Program-made: the position numbers and the translations under genes
Notes under the pieces: generated by a model
Databases searched by the model: none
The model's input: only the letters and a program-made list of their open reading frames with translations
What the model was told of the DNA's origin: nothing
Shown here: positions 28,067-35,069 of the stretch, piece by piece
Position numbering within the stretch: the first letter of the stretch is position 1
How the letters are laid out: every line of letters starts with the position of its first letter
NCBI RefSeq assembly: GCF_016758195.1
Contig: NZ_QYAC01000003.1
Location: 1 to 64,000, forward strand
Length of the DNA stretch: 64,000 nt
DNA from: Leucobacter chromiireducens subsp. solipictus
GTDB lineage: Bacteria > Actinomycetota > Actinomycetes > Actinomycetales > Microbacteriaceae
Direction of reading: 5' to 3'

Positions 28067-28504
28067 ATGGAGACACACGCAGACGGAGTGGATGTGCTCG
28101 ATCCGGGCGAGTGTTGGGAGCTCGCCGCGACCGCGTCGGTCGGCCGACTCGTCACCCGGGTCGGCGACATCATCGACATCGCCCCGGTGAACTACGTCGT
28201 AGACGGCGGCACCCTGGTGTTCCGCACGGCCGCCGGCAGCAAGCTCTCCGGGCTAACAGTGAACAGTTCTGTGGTCTTCCAGATCGACCGCTTCGACGCG
28301 CTGGGCGGCTGGAGTCTCGTGTTCCACGGCGACGCGCGTGCGCTCGAGTCGGAGTCCGAGATCGACGCCGCAGCACAGCTTCCACTGCAGCCGCTGATCC
28401 CGACACTGAAACCCACCTTCGTGCGGATCAGCGTGGCGTCGGTGACGGGCCGCGCCTTCCGATTCGGCGAGGAGCCGCGCCGCGAAGACGTGCAGCACGG
28501 CTGA
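28067..28504 (+). CDS. Pyridoxamine 5'-phosphate oxidase-like (split beta-barrel) protein
   Basis: The 145-residue protein shows the flavin/heme split-barrel pattern of the PNPOx-like family: CWELAATASVGRLVTRVGD at the start, IAPVNYVVDGGTLVFRTA with the typical pyridoxamine-oxidase strand, and GSKLSGL next to VVFQID. Actinobacterial members bind F420, flavin or heme; the cofactor is not decidable here. GGGAGAGGATGGGAGC precedes the ATG. It is the last chromosomal gene before the tRNA-Pro integration site. Confidence 0.85.
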   Translation: METHADGVDVLDPGECWELAATASVGRLVTRVGDIIDIAPVNYVVDGGTLVFRTAAGSKLSGLTVNSSVVFQIDRFDALGGWSLVFHGDARALESESEIDAAAQLPLQPLIPTLKPTFVRISVASVTGRAFRFGEEPRREDVQHG

Positions 28505-28652
28505 CGCTCTGTGCATGCCGCGTAGCCGAGAGACGCGCCCGGGAAACGCGAAGTTCGCCCCGTGGTCTTCGTGTGCCGCGGAGTATGGGTAAGATAGAGG
28601 GGTTGCCATGATGGTGGACCTCCTCGCGGAGGCCTCGCGATCGCGATGACAA

Positions 28653-28731
28653 CGGGCTGTGGCGCAGTTTGGTAGCGCACTTGACTGGGGGTCAAAGGCA
28701 ATAGCCCTCAGCACGAAGACTTACAACTGAA
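28653..28731 (+). pseudogene. Truncated tRNA-Pro(GGG) copy
   Basis: The first ~45 bases (CGGGCTGTGGCGCAG, D-arm, anticodon arm TTGACTGGGGGTCAA) match the 5' half of the intact tRNA-Pro 82 bases downstream, with about four substitutions. No variable loop or T-arm follows; the sequence changes to unrelated CAATAGCCCTCAGCACG. It looks like the stump of a tRNA gene cut by an earlier integration or duplication. Confidence 0.75.
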
Positions 28732-28734
28732 TAA

Positions 28735-28808
28735 CGGGATGTGGCGCAGCTTGGTAGCGCACCTGACTGGGGGTCAGGGGGTCGCAGGTTCAAATCCTGT
28801 CATCCCGA
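28735..28808 (+). tRNA. tRNA-Pro, anticodon GGG
   Basis: The acceptor arm CGGGATG pairs with CATCCCG, the D-arm GCGCAGCTTGGTAGCGC is standard, the anticodon stem CCTGA/TCAGG encloses CTGGGGG with anticodon GGG, and the T-arm GCAGG-TTCAAAT-CCTGT is regular. CCA is not encoded. An integrase gene points at its 3' end, so the 3' half is the likely attL of the integrative element. Confidence 0.96.
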
Positions 28809-28813
28809 CGGAA

Positions 28814-28848
28814 AAGCCCTGATGAGAACCCATTTCTCGTCAGGGCTT
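28814..28848 (+). terminator. Terminator after tRNA-Pro
   Basis: AAGCCCTGATGAG pairs with CTCGTCAGGGCTT (13 pairs, one wobble) around AACCCATTT. It lies six bases after the tRNA. Between it and the integrase stop at 29040 nothing else is recognised. Confidence 0.8.
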
Positions 28849-29039
28849 CCTTCGCTTCTGGTGACCTCGGGAGCCCTCGGCTCGAGGGTCGCGATGGACC
28901 GGGATCGCTGGCCTCGGCTCGAGCTGCTTGGTCGCTCGATACGGTTCTAGTGGGCCAAATAGTGGAAATCTAGTGGGCCAGAATCCGGGCACAGTGATAT
29001 CTCGACCCCATACGGGGCCGAGTGAGATGGCGCGGTGGG

Positions 29040-30230
29040 TTAGAGCTGTGGTCCGTGTCGGCGGGGTTCCTCCTTCCTGTTCTTGGGGCGTGCGAGAAAC
29101 TGGTTTGCGAGCTTCGCAGCTTCGTTGAGCTGTCGATGGTCGGGATGCAGGTATCCCTTCGTCGTCTCGATCGACGCATGCCCGAGGATGCGTTGCAGAA
29201 CGTGGAGCGGCACCCCTGCGTCTGCGAGCCAGGTGGCTCCCGTATGACGGAGGCCGTGCCTGGTGAGGTTCGGCAATCCGAGCTCGTCCACGAGCTGATC
29301 CCAGTTCGTTGCATCCCGGACAGTCGCCGTGGTGAGCACTCCACCTCTCGGGCCTCGCAGGAGCGGATCTCCGGGCTGCTTCCCCGCAGACAGGCGGATG
29401 AGTACCGGTTCGAGTGCATCGAGGATCGGAACGTAGCGCACGTTGCGGCCCTTGGTCTGCTTGCGCACGAGACCGCCCTTGCCGGGGTAGATTTGCCGTT
29501 CGATGGTGACGATCCGGTTCTTCCAGTCGATGTCGCCGACTTCCAATCCTGCGACTTCGGAGCCTCGTGCAGAGAGCAGCGCACAGAGCATGACGTGGTC
29601 CGAGTAGCTCTGGTGCACCTCCGCGCACTTCTCAGCGAGCCTGGTCAGCGTCTCGATGTCGGAGATCGCATAGGCACGCAAGGCTCCGGGCTTGAGCGTT
29701 GAGTCGTGATTGAGCGTGCGACGCGCCCGATTCTTCGCCGGGTTCGAGGGAATCACCTCGTCCCGCACCGCCACGTCAAGGACTCGCACGAGCGGCCCAA
29801 TGGAGTTCTTGATCGTGGAGGGTCCGTATTCGGTCTCCCACTGGTCGATCGTGCGGTCGATGACTCCCGTCGTGATCTTGCTCACCTTCAGATGGCCGAG
29901 CGCGGGCAGAACTCGGAGCCTGAGCCCTGCGTCGTATCCCGAGACGGTGGAGGTCACGTCGAGCCCTCGTTGCCAGCGATCGCCGATGGACTCCACATAG
30001 TCTGCGAGCGTCACCAGGAGGTTCGCGCCGGTCTCCGTCGCTTGCCGCATGGTTTCGAAGAAGGCCTCGGCCTGGTCCGTTGTCTCGACGAACTCGGAGC
30101 GGCTGGGGCGTTTCTTCGTCTGCGGATCGGTCCATCGCACTCGGGCGAGGTATCCGTTTCCGCGGCGCTCGACGCTGGTGGAGAGCTTCACGCCGACGGG
30201 AGGCATCTTGTGCTGGTGCGGGTCAGCCAC
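29040..30230 (-). CDS. int: Tyrosine-type site-specific integrase of the ICE
   Basis: The 396-residue recombinase has an N-terminal arm-binding domain (KLSTSVERRGNGYLARVRW), a SAM-like core-binding domain (~60-160) and a catalytic domain. The catalytic residues are present: Arg in LLSARGSEVAGL, the Lys region in VRKQTKGRNVRYVP, HGLRHTGATWL (His-x-x-Arg), GHAS and the Tyr in TTKGYLHPDH. The GTG start overlaps the excisionase-like gene by eight bases; an ATG eight codons later is possible. It points towards the tRNA-Pro 3' end, as expected for attL. Confidence 0.92.
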   Translation of the reverse strand: MADPHQHKMPPVGVKLSTSVERRGNGYLARVRWTDPQTKKRPSRSEFVETTDQAEAFFETMRQATETGANLLVTLADYVESIGDRWQRGLDVTSTVSGYDAGLRLRVLPALGHLKVSKITTGVIDRTIDQWETEYGPSTIKNSIGPLVRVLDVAVRDEVIPSNPAKNRARRTLNHDSTLKPGALRAYAISDIETLTRLAEKCAEVHQSYSDHVMLCALLSARGSEVAGLEVGDIDWKNRIVTIERQIYPGKGGLVRKQTKGRNVRYVPILDALEPVLIRLSAGKQPGDPLLRGPRGGVLTTATVRDATNWDQLVDELGLPNLTRHGLRHTGATWLADAGVPLHVLQRILGHASIETTKGYLHPDHRQLNEAAKLANQFLARPKNRKEEPRRHGPQL

Positions 30231-30402
30231 GATCGCGCTCGCGTTCCAGTACCCAGGACCGCACGGTCGGCGGGTTATAGCGGGCAACCCCTCCGACGCT
30301 GACGAAGGGTGGGCCTTCGGACTGGCGCCGCCAGCGAGAAAGGGTTGCCTGCGAGACGTTCAGGAACTCGGATGCCTCACGCGAGTTCCACAATGGTTCC
30401 AC
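30223..30402 (-). CDS. Excisionase-like helix-turn-helix protein
   Basis: The short basic protein (59 residues from the GTG at 30402; a GTG at 30423 is an alternative) is almost entirely one MerR-like winged HTH: WNSREASEFLNVSQATLSRW, then GGVARYNPPTVRSWV. Proteins of this type act as recombination directionality factors next to tyrosine integrases. It overlaps the integrase and directly follows the DUF4913 gene, so the three are one transcript. Confidence 0.8.
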   Translation of the reverse strand: MEPLWNSREASEFLNVSQATLSRWRRQSEGPPFVSVGGVARYNPPTVRSWVLERERDRG

Positions 30403-30403
30403 C

Positions 30404-31012
30404 TCATCTGGCGTCGCGCACACGATCAGCCGCTCGCTTCGCGCGAATGAACTCGTCTTCGATGTCCTGCCGTGCCTGGACATCGGCAGCCACGAACGCA
30501 ACGAAGTCTTCGTCTCGGTTTGGTATCACCGCATCTTCGATGGGCGGCTGAGGGTTCTCGCCCGGCCATGTCGTCTGCCGTGTCGGGCGATCGCGGTCGA
30601 TCCGAGTACCGCACGTAGCGACCCACTCGCGCAGCCGTTCCCGGGCGAGCGCAAAATCCGTGTGCCAGGCGATGGGCCCCGATCCTGACTGCTCGGGATC
30701 GTAGCTCGCGACCCAGTGCAGATGCAGTGCCGACAGCTCCCACAGGAGCTCTGGGTGCCGGTACCAAAACGGCGGCACGACGCTGGCCGGCAGGCCGTAG
30801 GTCATCCTCAGCCAATCGACCCACTGGTTGAGCGCGAGCCATTCGGCTTCCGCGTCGCCCGAGGAGAGAAGGTTCCAGTTGATCGGGCGGGGAGGCTCTG
30901 GCAGCGTCGTGCCGGCCATGAGGCGGTCGTAGAGGTCGTCTTCCTCGAACTCGGCGTCGAGGTCGTCGTTGGGTTCGACTTCGGGGTTGCCAGCAATGGA
31001 GAGGTCGTTCAT
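30404..31012 (-). CDS. DUF4913 domain protein
   Basis: The 202-residue product has an acidic leader and a conserved core: WVDWLRMTYGLP, PPFWYRHPELLWELSALHLH and RPTRQTTWPGE, recognised as the DUF4913 pattern of actinobacterial conjugative elements. It is soluble and of unknown function, plausibly linked to DNA processing or copy control because it always sits by integrase and transfer genes (inference). A GTG nine bases earlier, overlapping the SSB-like stop, is an alternative start. Confidence 0.7.
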   Translation of the reverse strand: MNDLSIAGNPEVEPNDDLDAEFEEDDLYDRLMAGTTLPEPPRPINWNLLSSGDAEAEWLALNQWVDWLRMTYGLPASVVPPFWYRHPELLWELSALHLHWVASYDPEQSGSGPIAWHTDFALARERLREWVATCGTRIDRDRPTRQTTWPGENPQPPIEDAVIPNRDEDFVAFVAADVQARQDIEDEFIRAKRAADRVRDAR

Positions 31013-31017
31013 GGCAG

Positions 31018-31473
31018 TCACAAGCTGAACGCGGCCGGCCGGGCTACCGGCGGTGTACGGAACTCGACGGCGGCCGCAGCAGTCGGCGGCTCGTGCTGAG
31101 CCGGTGCAATCGTTCGGGGTGTGCGTTCGACCGTGTAGCGGCGGCGTGAGGTATCGAAGAGGAGCTTGGCGGTCAGGAACTGCTGTTCCTCGATCTTGTT
31201 GCCGCGATGCTCGTAGGTGCGGGTCTTGAAGTCGCCGAGGGCGACAACGTCGTCGCCTTCCGCGAAGTCGTTGAAGGCCTCCTCGGCGTTCTCGCCGAGC
31301 ATCACCAGCTTGATGTAGCTGGTGCCAAGGAGGGTGAAACTGCCGTCGTTCTCGTTTCGGTAGTGCTTCTGTCCGAGCTGGGCGATGAACAGCGAGAGAT
31401 CGTCGGGCAGGCGCTTGAGCTGTGGCCGGCGAGCGATGTATCCCTGGATCGACTTTCTGGTTCGAATGTCCAT
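31018..31473 (-). CDS. Single-stranded DNA-binding-like (OB-fold) protein
   Basis: The 151-residue protein begins MDIRTRKSIQGYIARRPQ and shows the SSB strand order: YIKLVMLGENAEEAFNDF, then EGDDVVALGDFKTRTYEHRG and FLTAKLLFDTSRRRYTVER. The C-terminus is Ala/Pro-rich and ends in FSL rather than the DDDIPF tip of housekeeping SSB, so partner recruitment may differ. In an ICE it would coat transferred single-stranded DNA. The assignment is by pattern only. Confidence 0.65.
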   Translation of the reverse strand: MDIRTRKSIQGYIARRPQLKRLPDDLSLFIAQLGQKHYRNENDGSFTLLGTSYIKLVMLGENAEEAFNDFAEGDDVVALGDFKTRTYEHRGNKIEEQQFLTAKLLFDTSRRRYTVERTPRTIAPAQHEPPTAAAAVEFRTPPVARPAAFSL

Positions 31474-31516
31474 CTCTGTGTCCTTTGCAGTCACCGTCGC
31501 GCACGGTGCGCGACCT

Positions 31517-33322
31517 CTACGAATCAGGTGCGCTCGCCCCGCATCCGGTCGCATCGCGCCGAAGACTGGCCTCAACGGCTGCTCGGTCAGCTACGAGCTG
31601 TGAGCCGTCTGCCCGTTGAGTCCAGCGGCGCAGCCGGGTGACGATGGGCGGCGCGGAACGCAGCAGCACGAGGCCGGTGCCGAATGGGAGCCTGCGGATG
31701 GTGTCTGGCGGCATGATCGCGACGCGGCGGATCGAGCGCTGCGCGGATCGTGAACCATGGTCGCCGACGGTCGTGGAGTCTGTGATCTCGTCCCGCTCGC
31801 CGATGAGCGTCGAAAGGTCTTGGAGATCGCGACTATTGGAGGCTCCGCCGAGGATGATCTTCACGATCGCGGCATCCCAGATCGCGGATGCCGCGTTGTC
31901 CGACCATTGCTCCCGCGCCTGGGCGAGCGACTGCAGAACCGGCATCGTCGTGATGCCGGTGCCGCCGCCCTCAGCCATGAGCGTCGGCAGCGAGGGAAGC
32001 GGGCTGAGATTCGCCACTTCATCGAGCGCGAGCAGTAGGGGCGGGTCGAGTCTTACCCCCGGGCTGCGAGCGGCTAGGCGGCGGGCTGCTTCCACGACAT
32101 CTTCGATGAGCGCGGCAACCAGCGGGGCGCTGTTGTTCGCGCCGGCGGCTGTCGCCAGGAGGTAGAGGGTGCCCTTCTGTTCGAGGAACGATTCGGGATC
32201 GAACATTTCATCCGGGCCCGGGGTGACGGCGTCGAGCACGCGTGGGTCGGCGAGGGCGGCGAGTGCGAGGGAGACGCCCTGCCAGATCGAGTCTCTGGTG
32301 CGCGGGTCTGCTTCGAGCATCGCCTGCAAGGCCTCTGCCCAGCCTCCGGCAGCGCGCGGGTGCGTGCCGAGGATGGAGACGGCATCGCCTGCGGCGGCGG
32401 GGTCGAGCGTCCAGCGGAACAGATCGGCTGGTTGCCGGCCGTCGAGGGCTGCGGCGTGTAGCAGGCATTGGAGAGCGACGCGGGTTTTCGCTTCCCAGAA
32501 GTCACCACCCTCGACGCCTCCCTTCCCGAGTCCAGTGGCCGAGGCAAGGCCCGCAGCCCGGATCATCGCCGTCAGCGGCGCATCGCATCCACGGACGGGC
32601 GACCAGCGCAACCCAGCCGGGATGCCTGCTGCGAGGCCTTGCGGGTCGAACACCGCGACCGGGCCGATGCGCTCGCGCGCACGGATGGTCGCGGTCGCAT
32701 TGTCAGGCCGCGTCGAAGTGGTCACCACGGCACCTGGGGCGGAGAGGATCGAGTTGATGACGATATGCACCCCCTTGCCGCTTCGGGGCGGCCCGATCAG
32801 CAGGATCGAGTCTTCGACCGAGGCCCACACCTCGACCCCACGCGAGACCCCGACCCGGTAGCCGACATCAGCCGGTTCCGGGTGTTCGAGGGAGGAGCGC
32901 AGGTTGCCGGCGCGTGCGAGCAGGGCGCGCGGAGATCCGGATCTGGCGACTTCGGCCCGGGTGGCGATGCCTGCGATGCGGTACGGGTCCATCGCCTGAC
33001 GCCGGCCGTGATGCCGGATCGCCGACCATACCCACCAGCCAGCCGCTCCGGCGGCGACGATCAGCACGCCTGCGACGAGCCAGTAGACGACCGGGTTCAG
33101 GCCGGGCGCATCGAGTGCAGTGGCTGGGTCGCCGGGATGCAGGATGACCCCGGCACCAGCACCGATCCCTCCGGCGGGCGGCGCCGAACCGGTGAGAAAC
33201 GCAGCGACGCTTCCCGCGCCACGGAGGATCGCCGCCAGGATCGCAAGCGCGGCAAGCCCGACGAGTGAGGCGTTCGTGAGCTCGTCGCCGAGGCTGCCGG
33301 TCGGGCGGATCGGGGAACTCAT
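31517..33322 (-). CDS. TraG/VirD4-type coupling ATPase
   Basis: The coupling protein (601 residues) connects the relaxosome to the secretion channel. Two N-terminal membrane segments (about 17-45 and 78-103) precede the ATPase domain with Walker A GPPRSGKGVH and Walker B LLLALDEVANLSPL. LPTLMAEGGGTGI and QSLAQAREQWSDNAA are typical of the TraD/TraG core. The start overlaps the upstream hypothetical gene (ATGA). All motifs look intact. Confidence 0.93.
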   Translation of the reverse strand: MSSPIRPTGSLGDELTNASLVGLAALAILAAILRGAGSVAAFLTGSAPPAGGIGAGAGVILHPGDPATALDAPGLNPVVYWLVAGVLIVAAGAAGWWVWSAIRHHGRRQAMDPYRIAGIATRAEVARSGSPRALLARAGNLRSSLEHPEPADVGYRVGVSRGVEVWASVEDSILLIGPPRSGKGVHIVINSILSAPGAVVTTSTRPDNATATIRARERIGPVAVFDPQGLAAGIPAGLRWSPVRGCDAPLTAMIRAAGLASATGLGKGGVEGGDFWEAKTRVALQCLLHAAALDGRQPADLFRWTLDPAAAGDAVSILGTHPRAAGGWAEALQAMLEADPRTRDSIWQGVSLALAALADPRVLDAVTPGPDEMFDPESFLEQKGTLYLLATAAGANNSAPLVAALIEDVVEAARRLAARSPGVRLDPPLLLALDEVANLSPLPSLPTLMAEGGGTGITTMPVLQSLAQAREQWSDNAASAIWDAAIVKIILGGASNSRDLQDLSTLIGERDEITDSTTVGDHGSRSAQRSIRRVAIMPPDTIRRLPFGTGLVLLRSAPPIVTRLRRWTQRADGSQLVADRAAVEASLRRDATGCGASAPDS

Positions 33323-33858
33323 TGCGGTTGCCCGAGGCAGACCGTTGCGGAGATGCGGCCCAGCAGCACGGCTTCGCCCGTGGGCGAATGCTCAAGGTAG
33401 CGGGAGTCGATCAGTGCACGGGCGATCCCGTCCGGCCCTGACTCGGCGTGCGCGATGATGATCGCCACCGCGACCTCTTCGCCGGGGATCATCCCGGACC
33501 CGGCGAACTGCATCAGACGCGACGGCGCCGGGGCTGGCACCACTGCGGCCGCAACCTGCTCAGAGGGCTCAGCGGCGGGCGTTTGCGGGTCGGCCCTGCG
33601 GGGCGTGCGTGGGGTGTAGAAGTCGGTGATGGTGCGGCCGTCGGTTTCGATCACGTCGACGCGGAGGGTGCGGCCGGTCTGCTGGCTGATCGCGTCGACG
33701 ATCGCGGGGAACGACGCACGGCGCCAGGGCGGCGAGAACTCGGGCGGCAGGTAGGGTGCCCCATCGACGGTGACGGTCAGTGTGCCGTCGTCTGCGACGA
33801 CGATCCGCACCATCACGGCCGTTGGGTCGGAGTGCTTCGAGTGATCGCGTTTGGGCAT
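33319..33858 (-). CDS. Hypothetical ICE protein
   Basis: The 179-residue soluble protein has an N-terminal part with strands (VRIVVADDGTLTVTVDG), a Pro/Ala-rich middle (~105-130) and a C-terminal helical part. GAAGGAGATTCCCGC precedes the ATG. It is coupled to the traG-like gene by a four-base overlap, which suggests a role with the coupling protein. No family is recognised. Confidence 0.75.
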   Translation of the reverse strand: MPKRDHSKHSDPTAVMVRIVVADDGTLTVTVDGAPYLPPEFSPPWRRASFPAIVDAISQQTGRTLRVDVIETDGRTITDFYTPRTPRRADPQTPAAEPSEQVAAAVVPAPAPSRLMQFAGSGMIPGEEVAVAIIIAHAESGPDGIARALIDSRYLEHSPTGEAVLLGRISATVCLGQPQ

Positions 33859-33940
33859 GCGGGAATCTCCTTCGTAAGTGGTCGAGGGCAGAGCTCGGCC
33901 CTGACGCGCAGGCACGCCAGGGCCAGGACTGGAATGAGGG

Positions 33941-34948
33941 TCAGAGGGCGGCCCGACCCGCCGTGCGGCTCGCATCCGGTGCGGCGCGGCGGGCAGCCTG
34001 TTGATAGGCCGGCGGGAGGCGGTACGGCGTCGGGGTGGGATCGAGCATTGATTCGATGCCGCTCGCGTTCGTGACCACCTCTGCGAGGCCTTCGGCGAGC
34101 ATCCGGTTGCAGCCGGCCGAGGCTGCGGAGGTGATCGGGCCCGGCACCGCGCCGACGCGGCGGCCGAGATCGTGGGCCTCGACCGCGACCCGCAGGCTGC
34201 CCGAGCGGAATCCGGCTTCGGGAATCACTGTTGCTGCGCTGAGTGCGGCCATGAGCCTGGCACGGGCGACGAAGCGATCCCGGTTCGGTGCGAGTCCGGG
34301 CGGCACTTCGGACAGCAACAGGCCGCCGCTGTCGGTGATGCTCTGGAACAGAGAAGCGTTCCCGGCCGGATAGGGGCGGTCGACGCCGCCCGCGAGCACC
34401 GCGATCGTCGAGCCGGAACGCACAGCGAGCGCGGCACGATGCGCTTCGGCATCAATACCGTAGGCACCCCCGGAGATGAGGATGCGCGGAGCCTCGGCAA
34501 GTTGGCCGGCGAGCTCTCGGGTGACGTGCACGCCGTAGCCGGTGGCTGCGCGTGCGCCGGCGATCGTCACCCGGGAGGTGAGCGACGAGGTGAGCAGTTC
34601 CGGGTTCCCCTTCGCCCACAGCACCAGCGGTGCCGAAGGCCCGAGATCGGTGAGGTCTGCCGGCCACCCCGCGCGCCCCGGCGTGAGCAGCCTGAGCCCG
34701 CCCCCTTCGGTGAGGGTGATGAGTTCGTCTGAGAGGGCGTCTTTCTGCCGTGAAGCGGCTTCCTGCCGCCAGCGGATGCCTTCGAGCGGGTCGACCTGGG
34801 CGGGAATCGCAGCGCCAGGGTCTCGGAGCAGCGCGAGGGTCTCGGTGAGGCCGATGGCCTGCACGAGCTTCCCTGTGACCGGGTCTCCCGGGTCGGTGAG
34901 CGCCGCGAGCGTCATGCGCGCGATCATGTCTTCCGTGTAGTCGGTCAC
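33941..34948 (-). CDS. dprA: DprA/Smf family DNA-processing protein carried by the ICE
   Basis: The protein (335 residues) keeps the DprA Rossmann core: SRVTIAGARAATGYG, ILISGGAYGIDAEAHRAAL, IAVLAGGVDRPYPAGN, LLLSEVPPG and the SGSLRVAVEAHDLGRRVGAVPGP segment. DprA loads RecA on incoming single-stranded DNA. Mobile elements often encode a copy, perhaps to protect or recombine DNA in the recipient. The GTG start follows CAGGAGGCGACG on the minus strand. It does not belong to the chromosomal dprA locus. Confidence 0.9.
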   Translation of the reverse strand: MTDYTEDMIARMTLAALTDPGDPVTGKLVQAIGLTETLALLRDPGAAIPAQVDPLEGIRWRQEAASRQKDALSDELITLTEGGGLRLLTPGRAGWPADLTDLGPSAPLVLWAKGNPELLTSSLTSRVTIAGARAATGYGVHVTRELAGQLAEAPRILISGGAYGIDAEAHRAALAVRSGSTIAVLAGGVDRPYPAGNASLFQSITDSGGLLLSEVPPGLAPNRDRFVARARLMAALSAATVIPEAGFRSGSLRVAVEAHDLGRRVGAVPGPITSAASAGCNRMLAEGLAEVVTNASGIESMLDPTPTPYRLPPAYQQAARRAAPDASRTAGRAAL

Positions 34949-35069
34949 CGTCGCCTCCTGAGCCTGATTGCTGTCAGAGGGCAGGTGCACCGGGCAGGCA
35001 TGACGAAGCGGGCGGAACCGCAAGACCTGGGGGTAGGGTCTGCCGGTTCCGCCCGCTCAGTGGGGGTGT

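Noticed and set aside
30504-31504. A longer (366 aa) reading of the DUF4913 gene
   Set aside because: The extra N-terminal part is the SSB-like gene read in another frame; the conserved DUF4913 sequence begins after the ATG at 31012.
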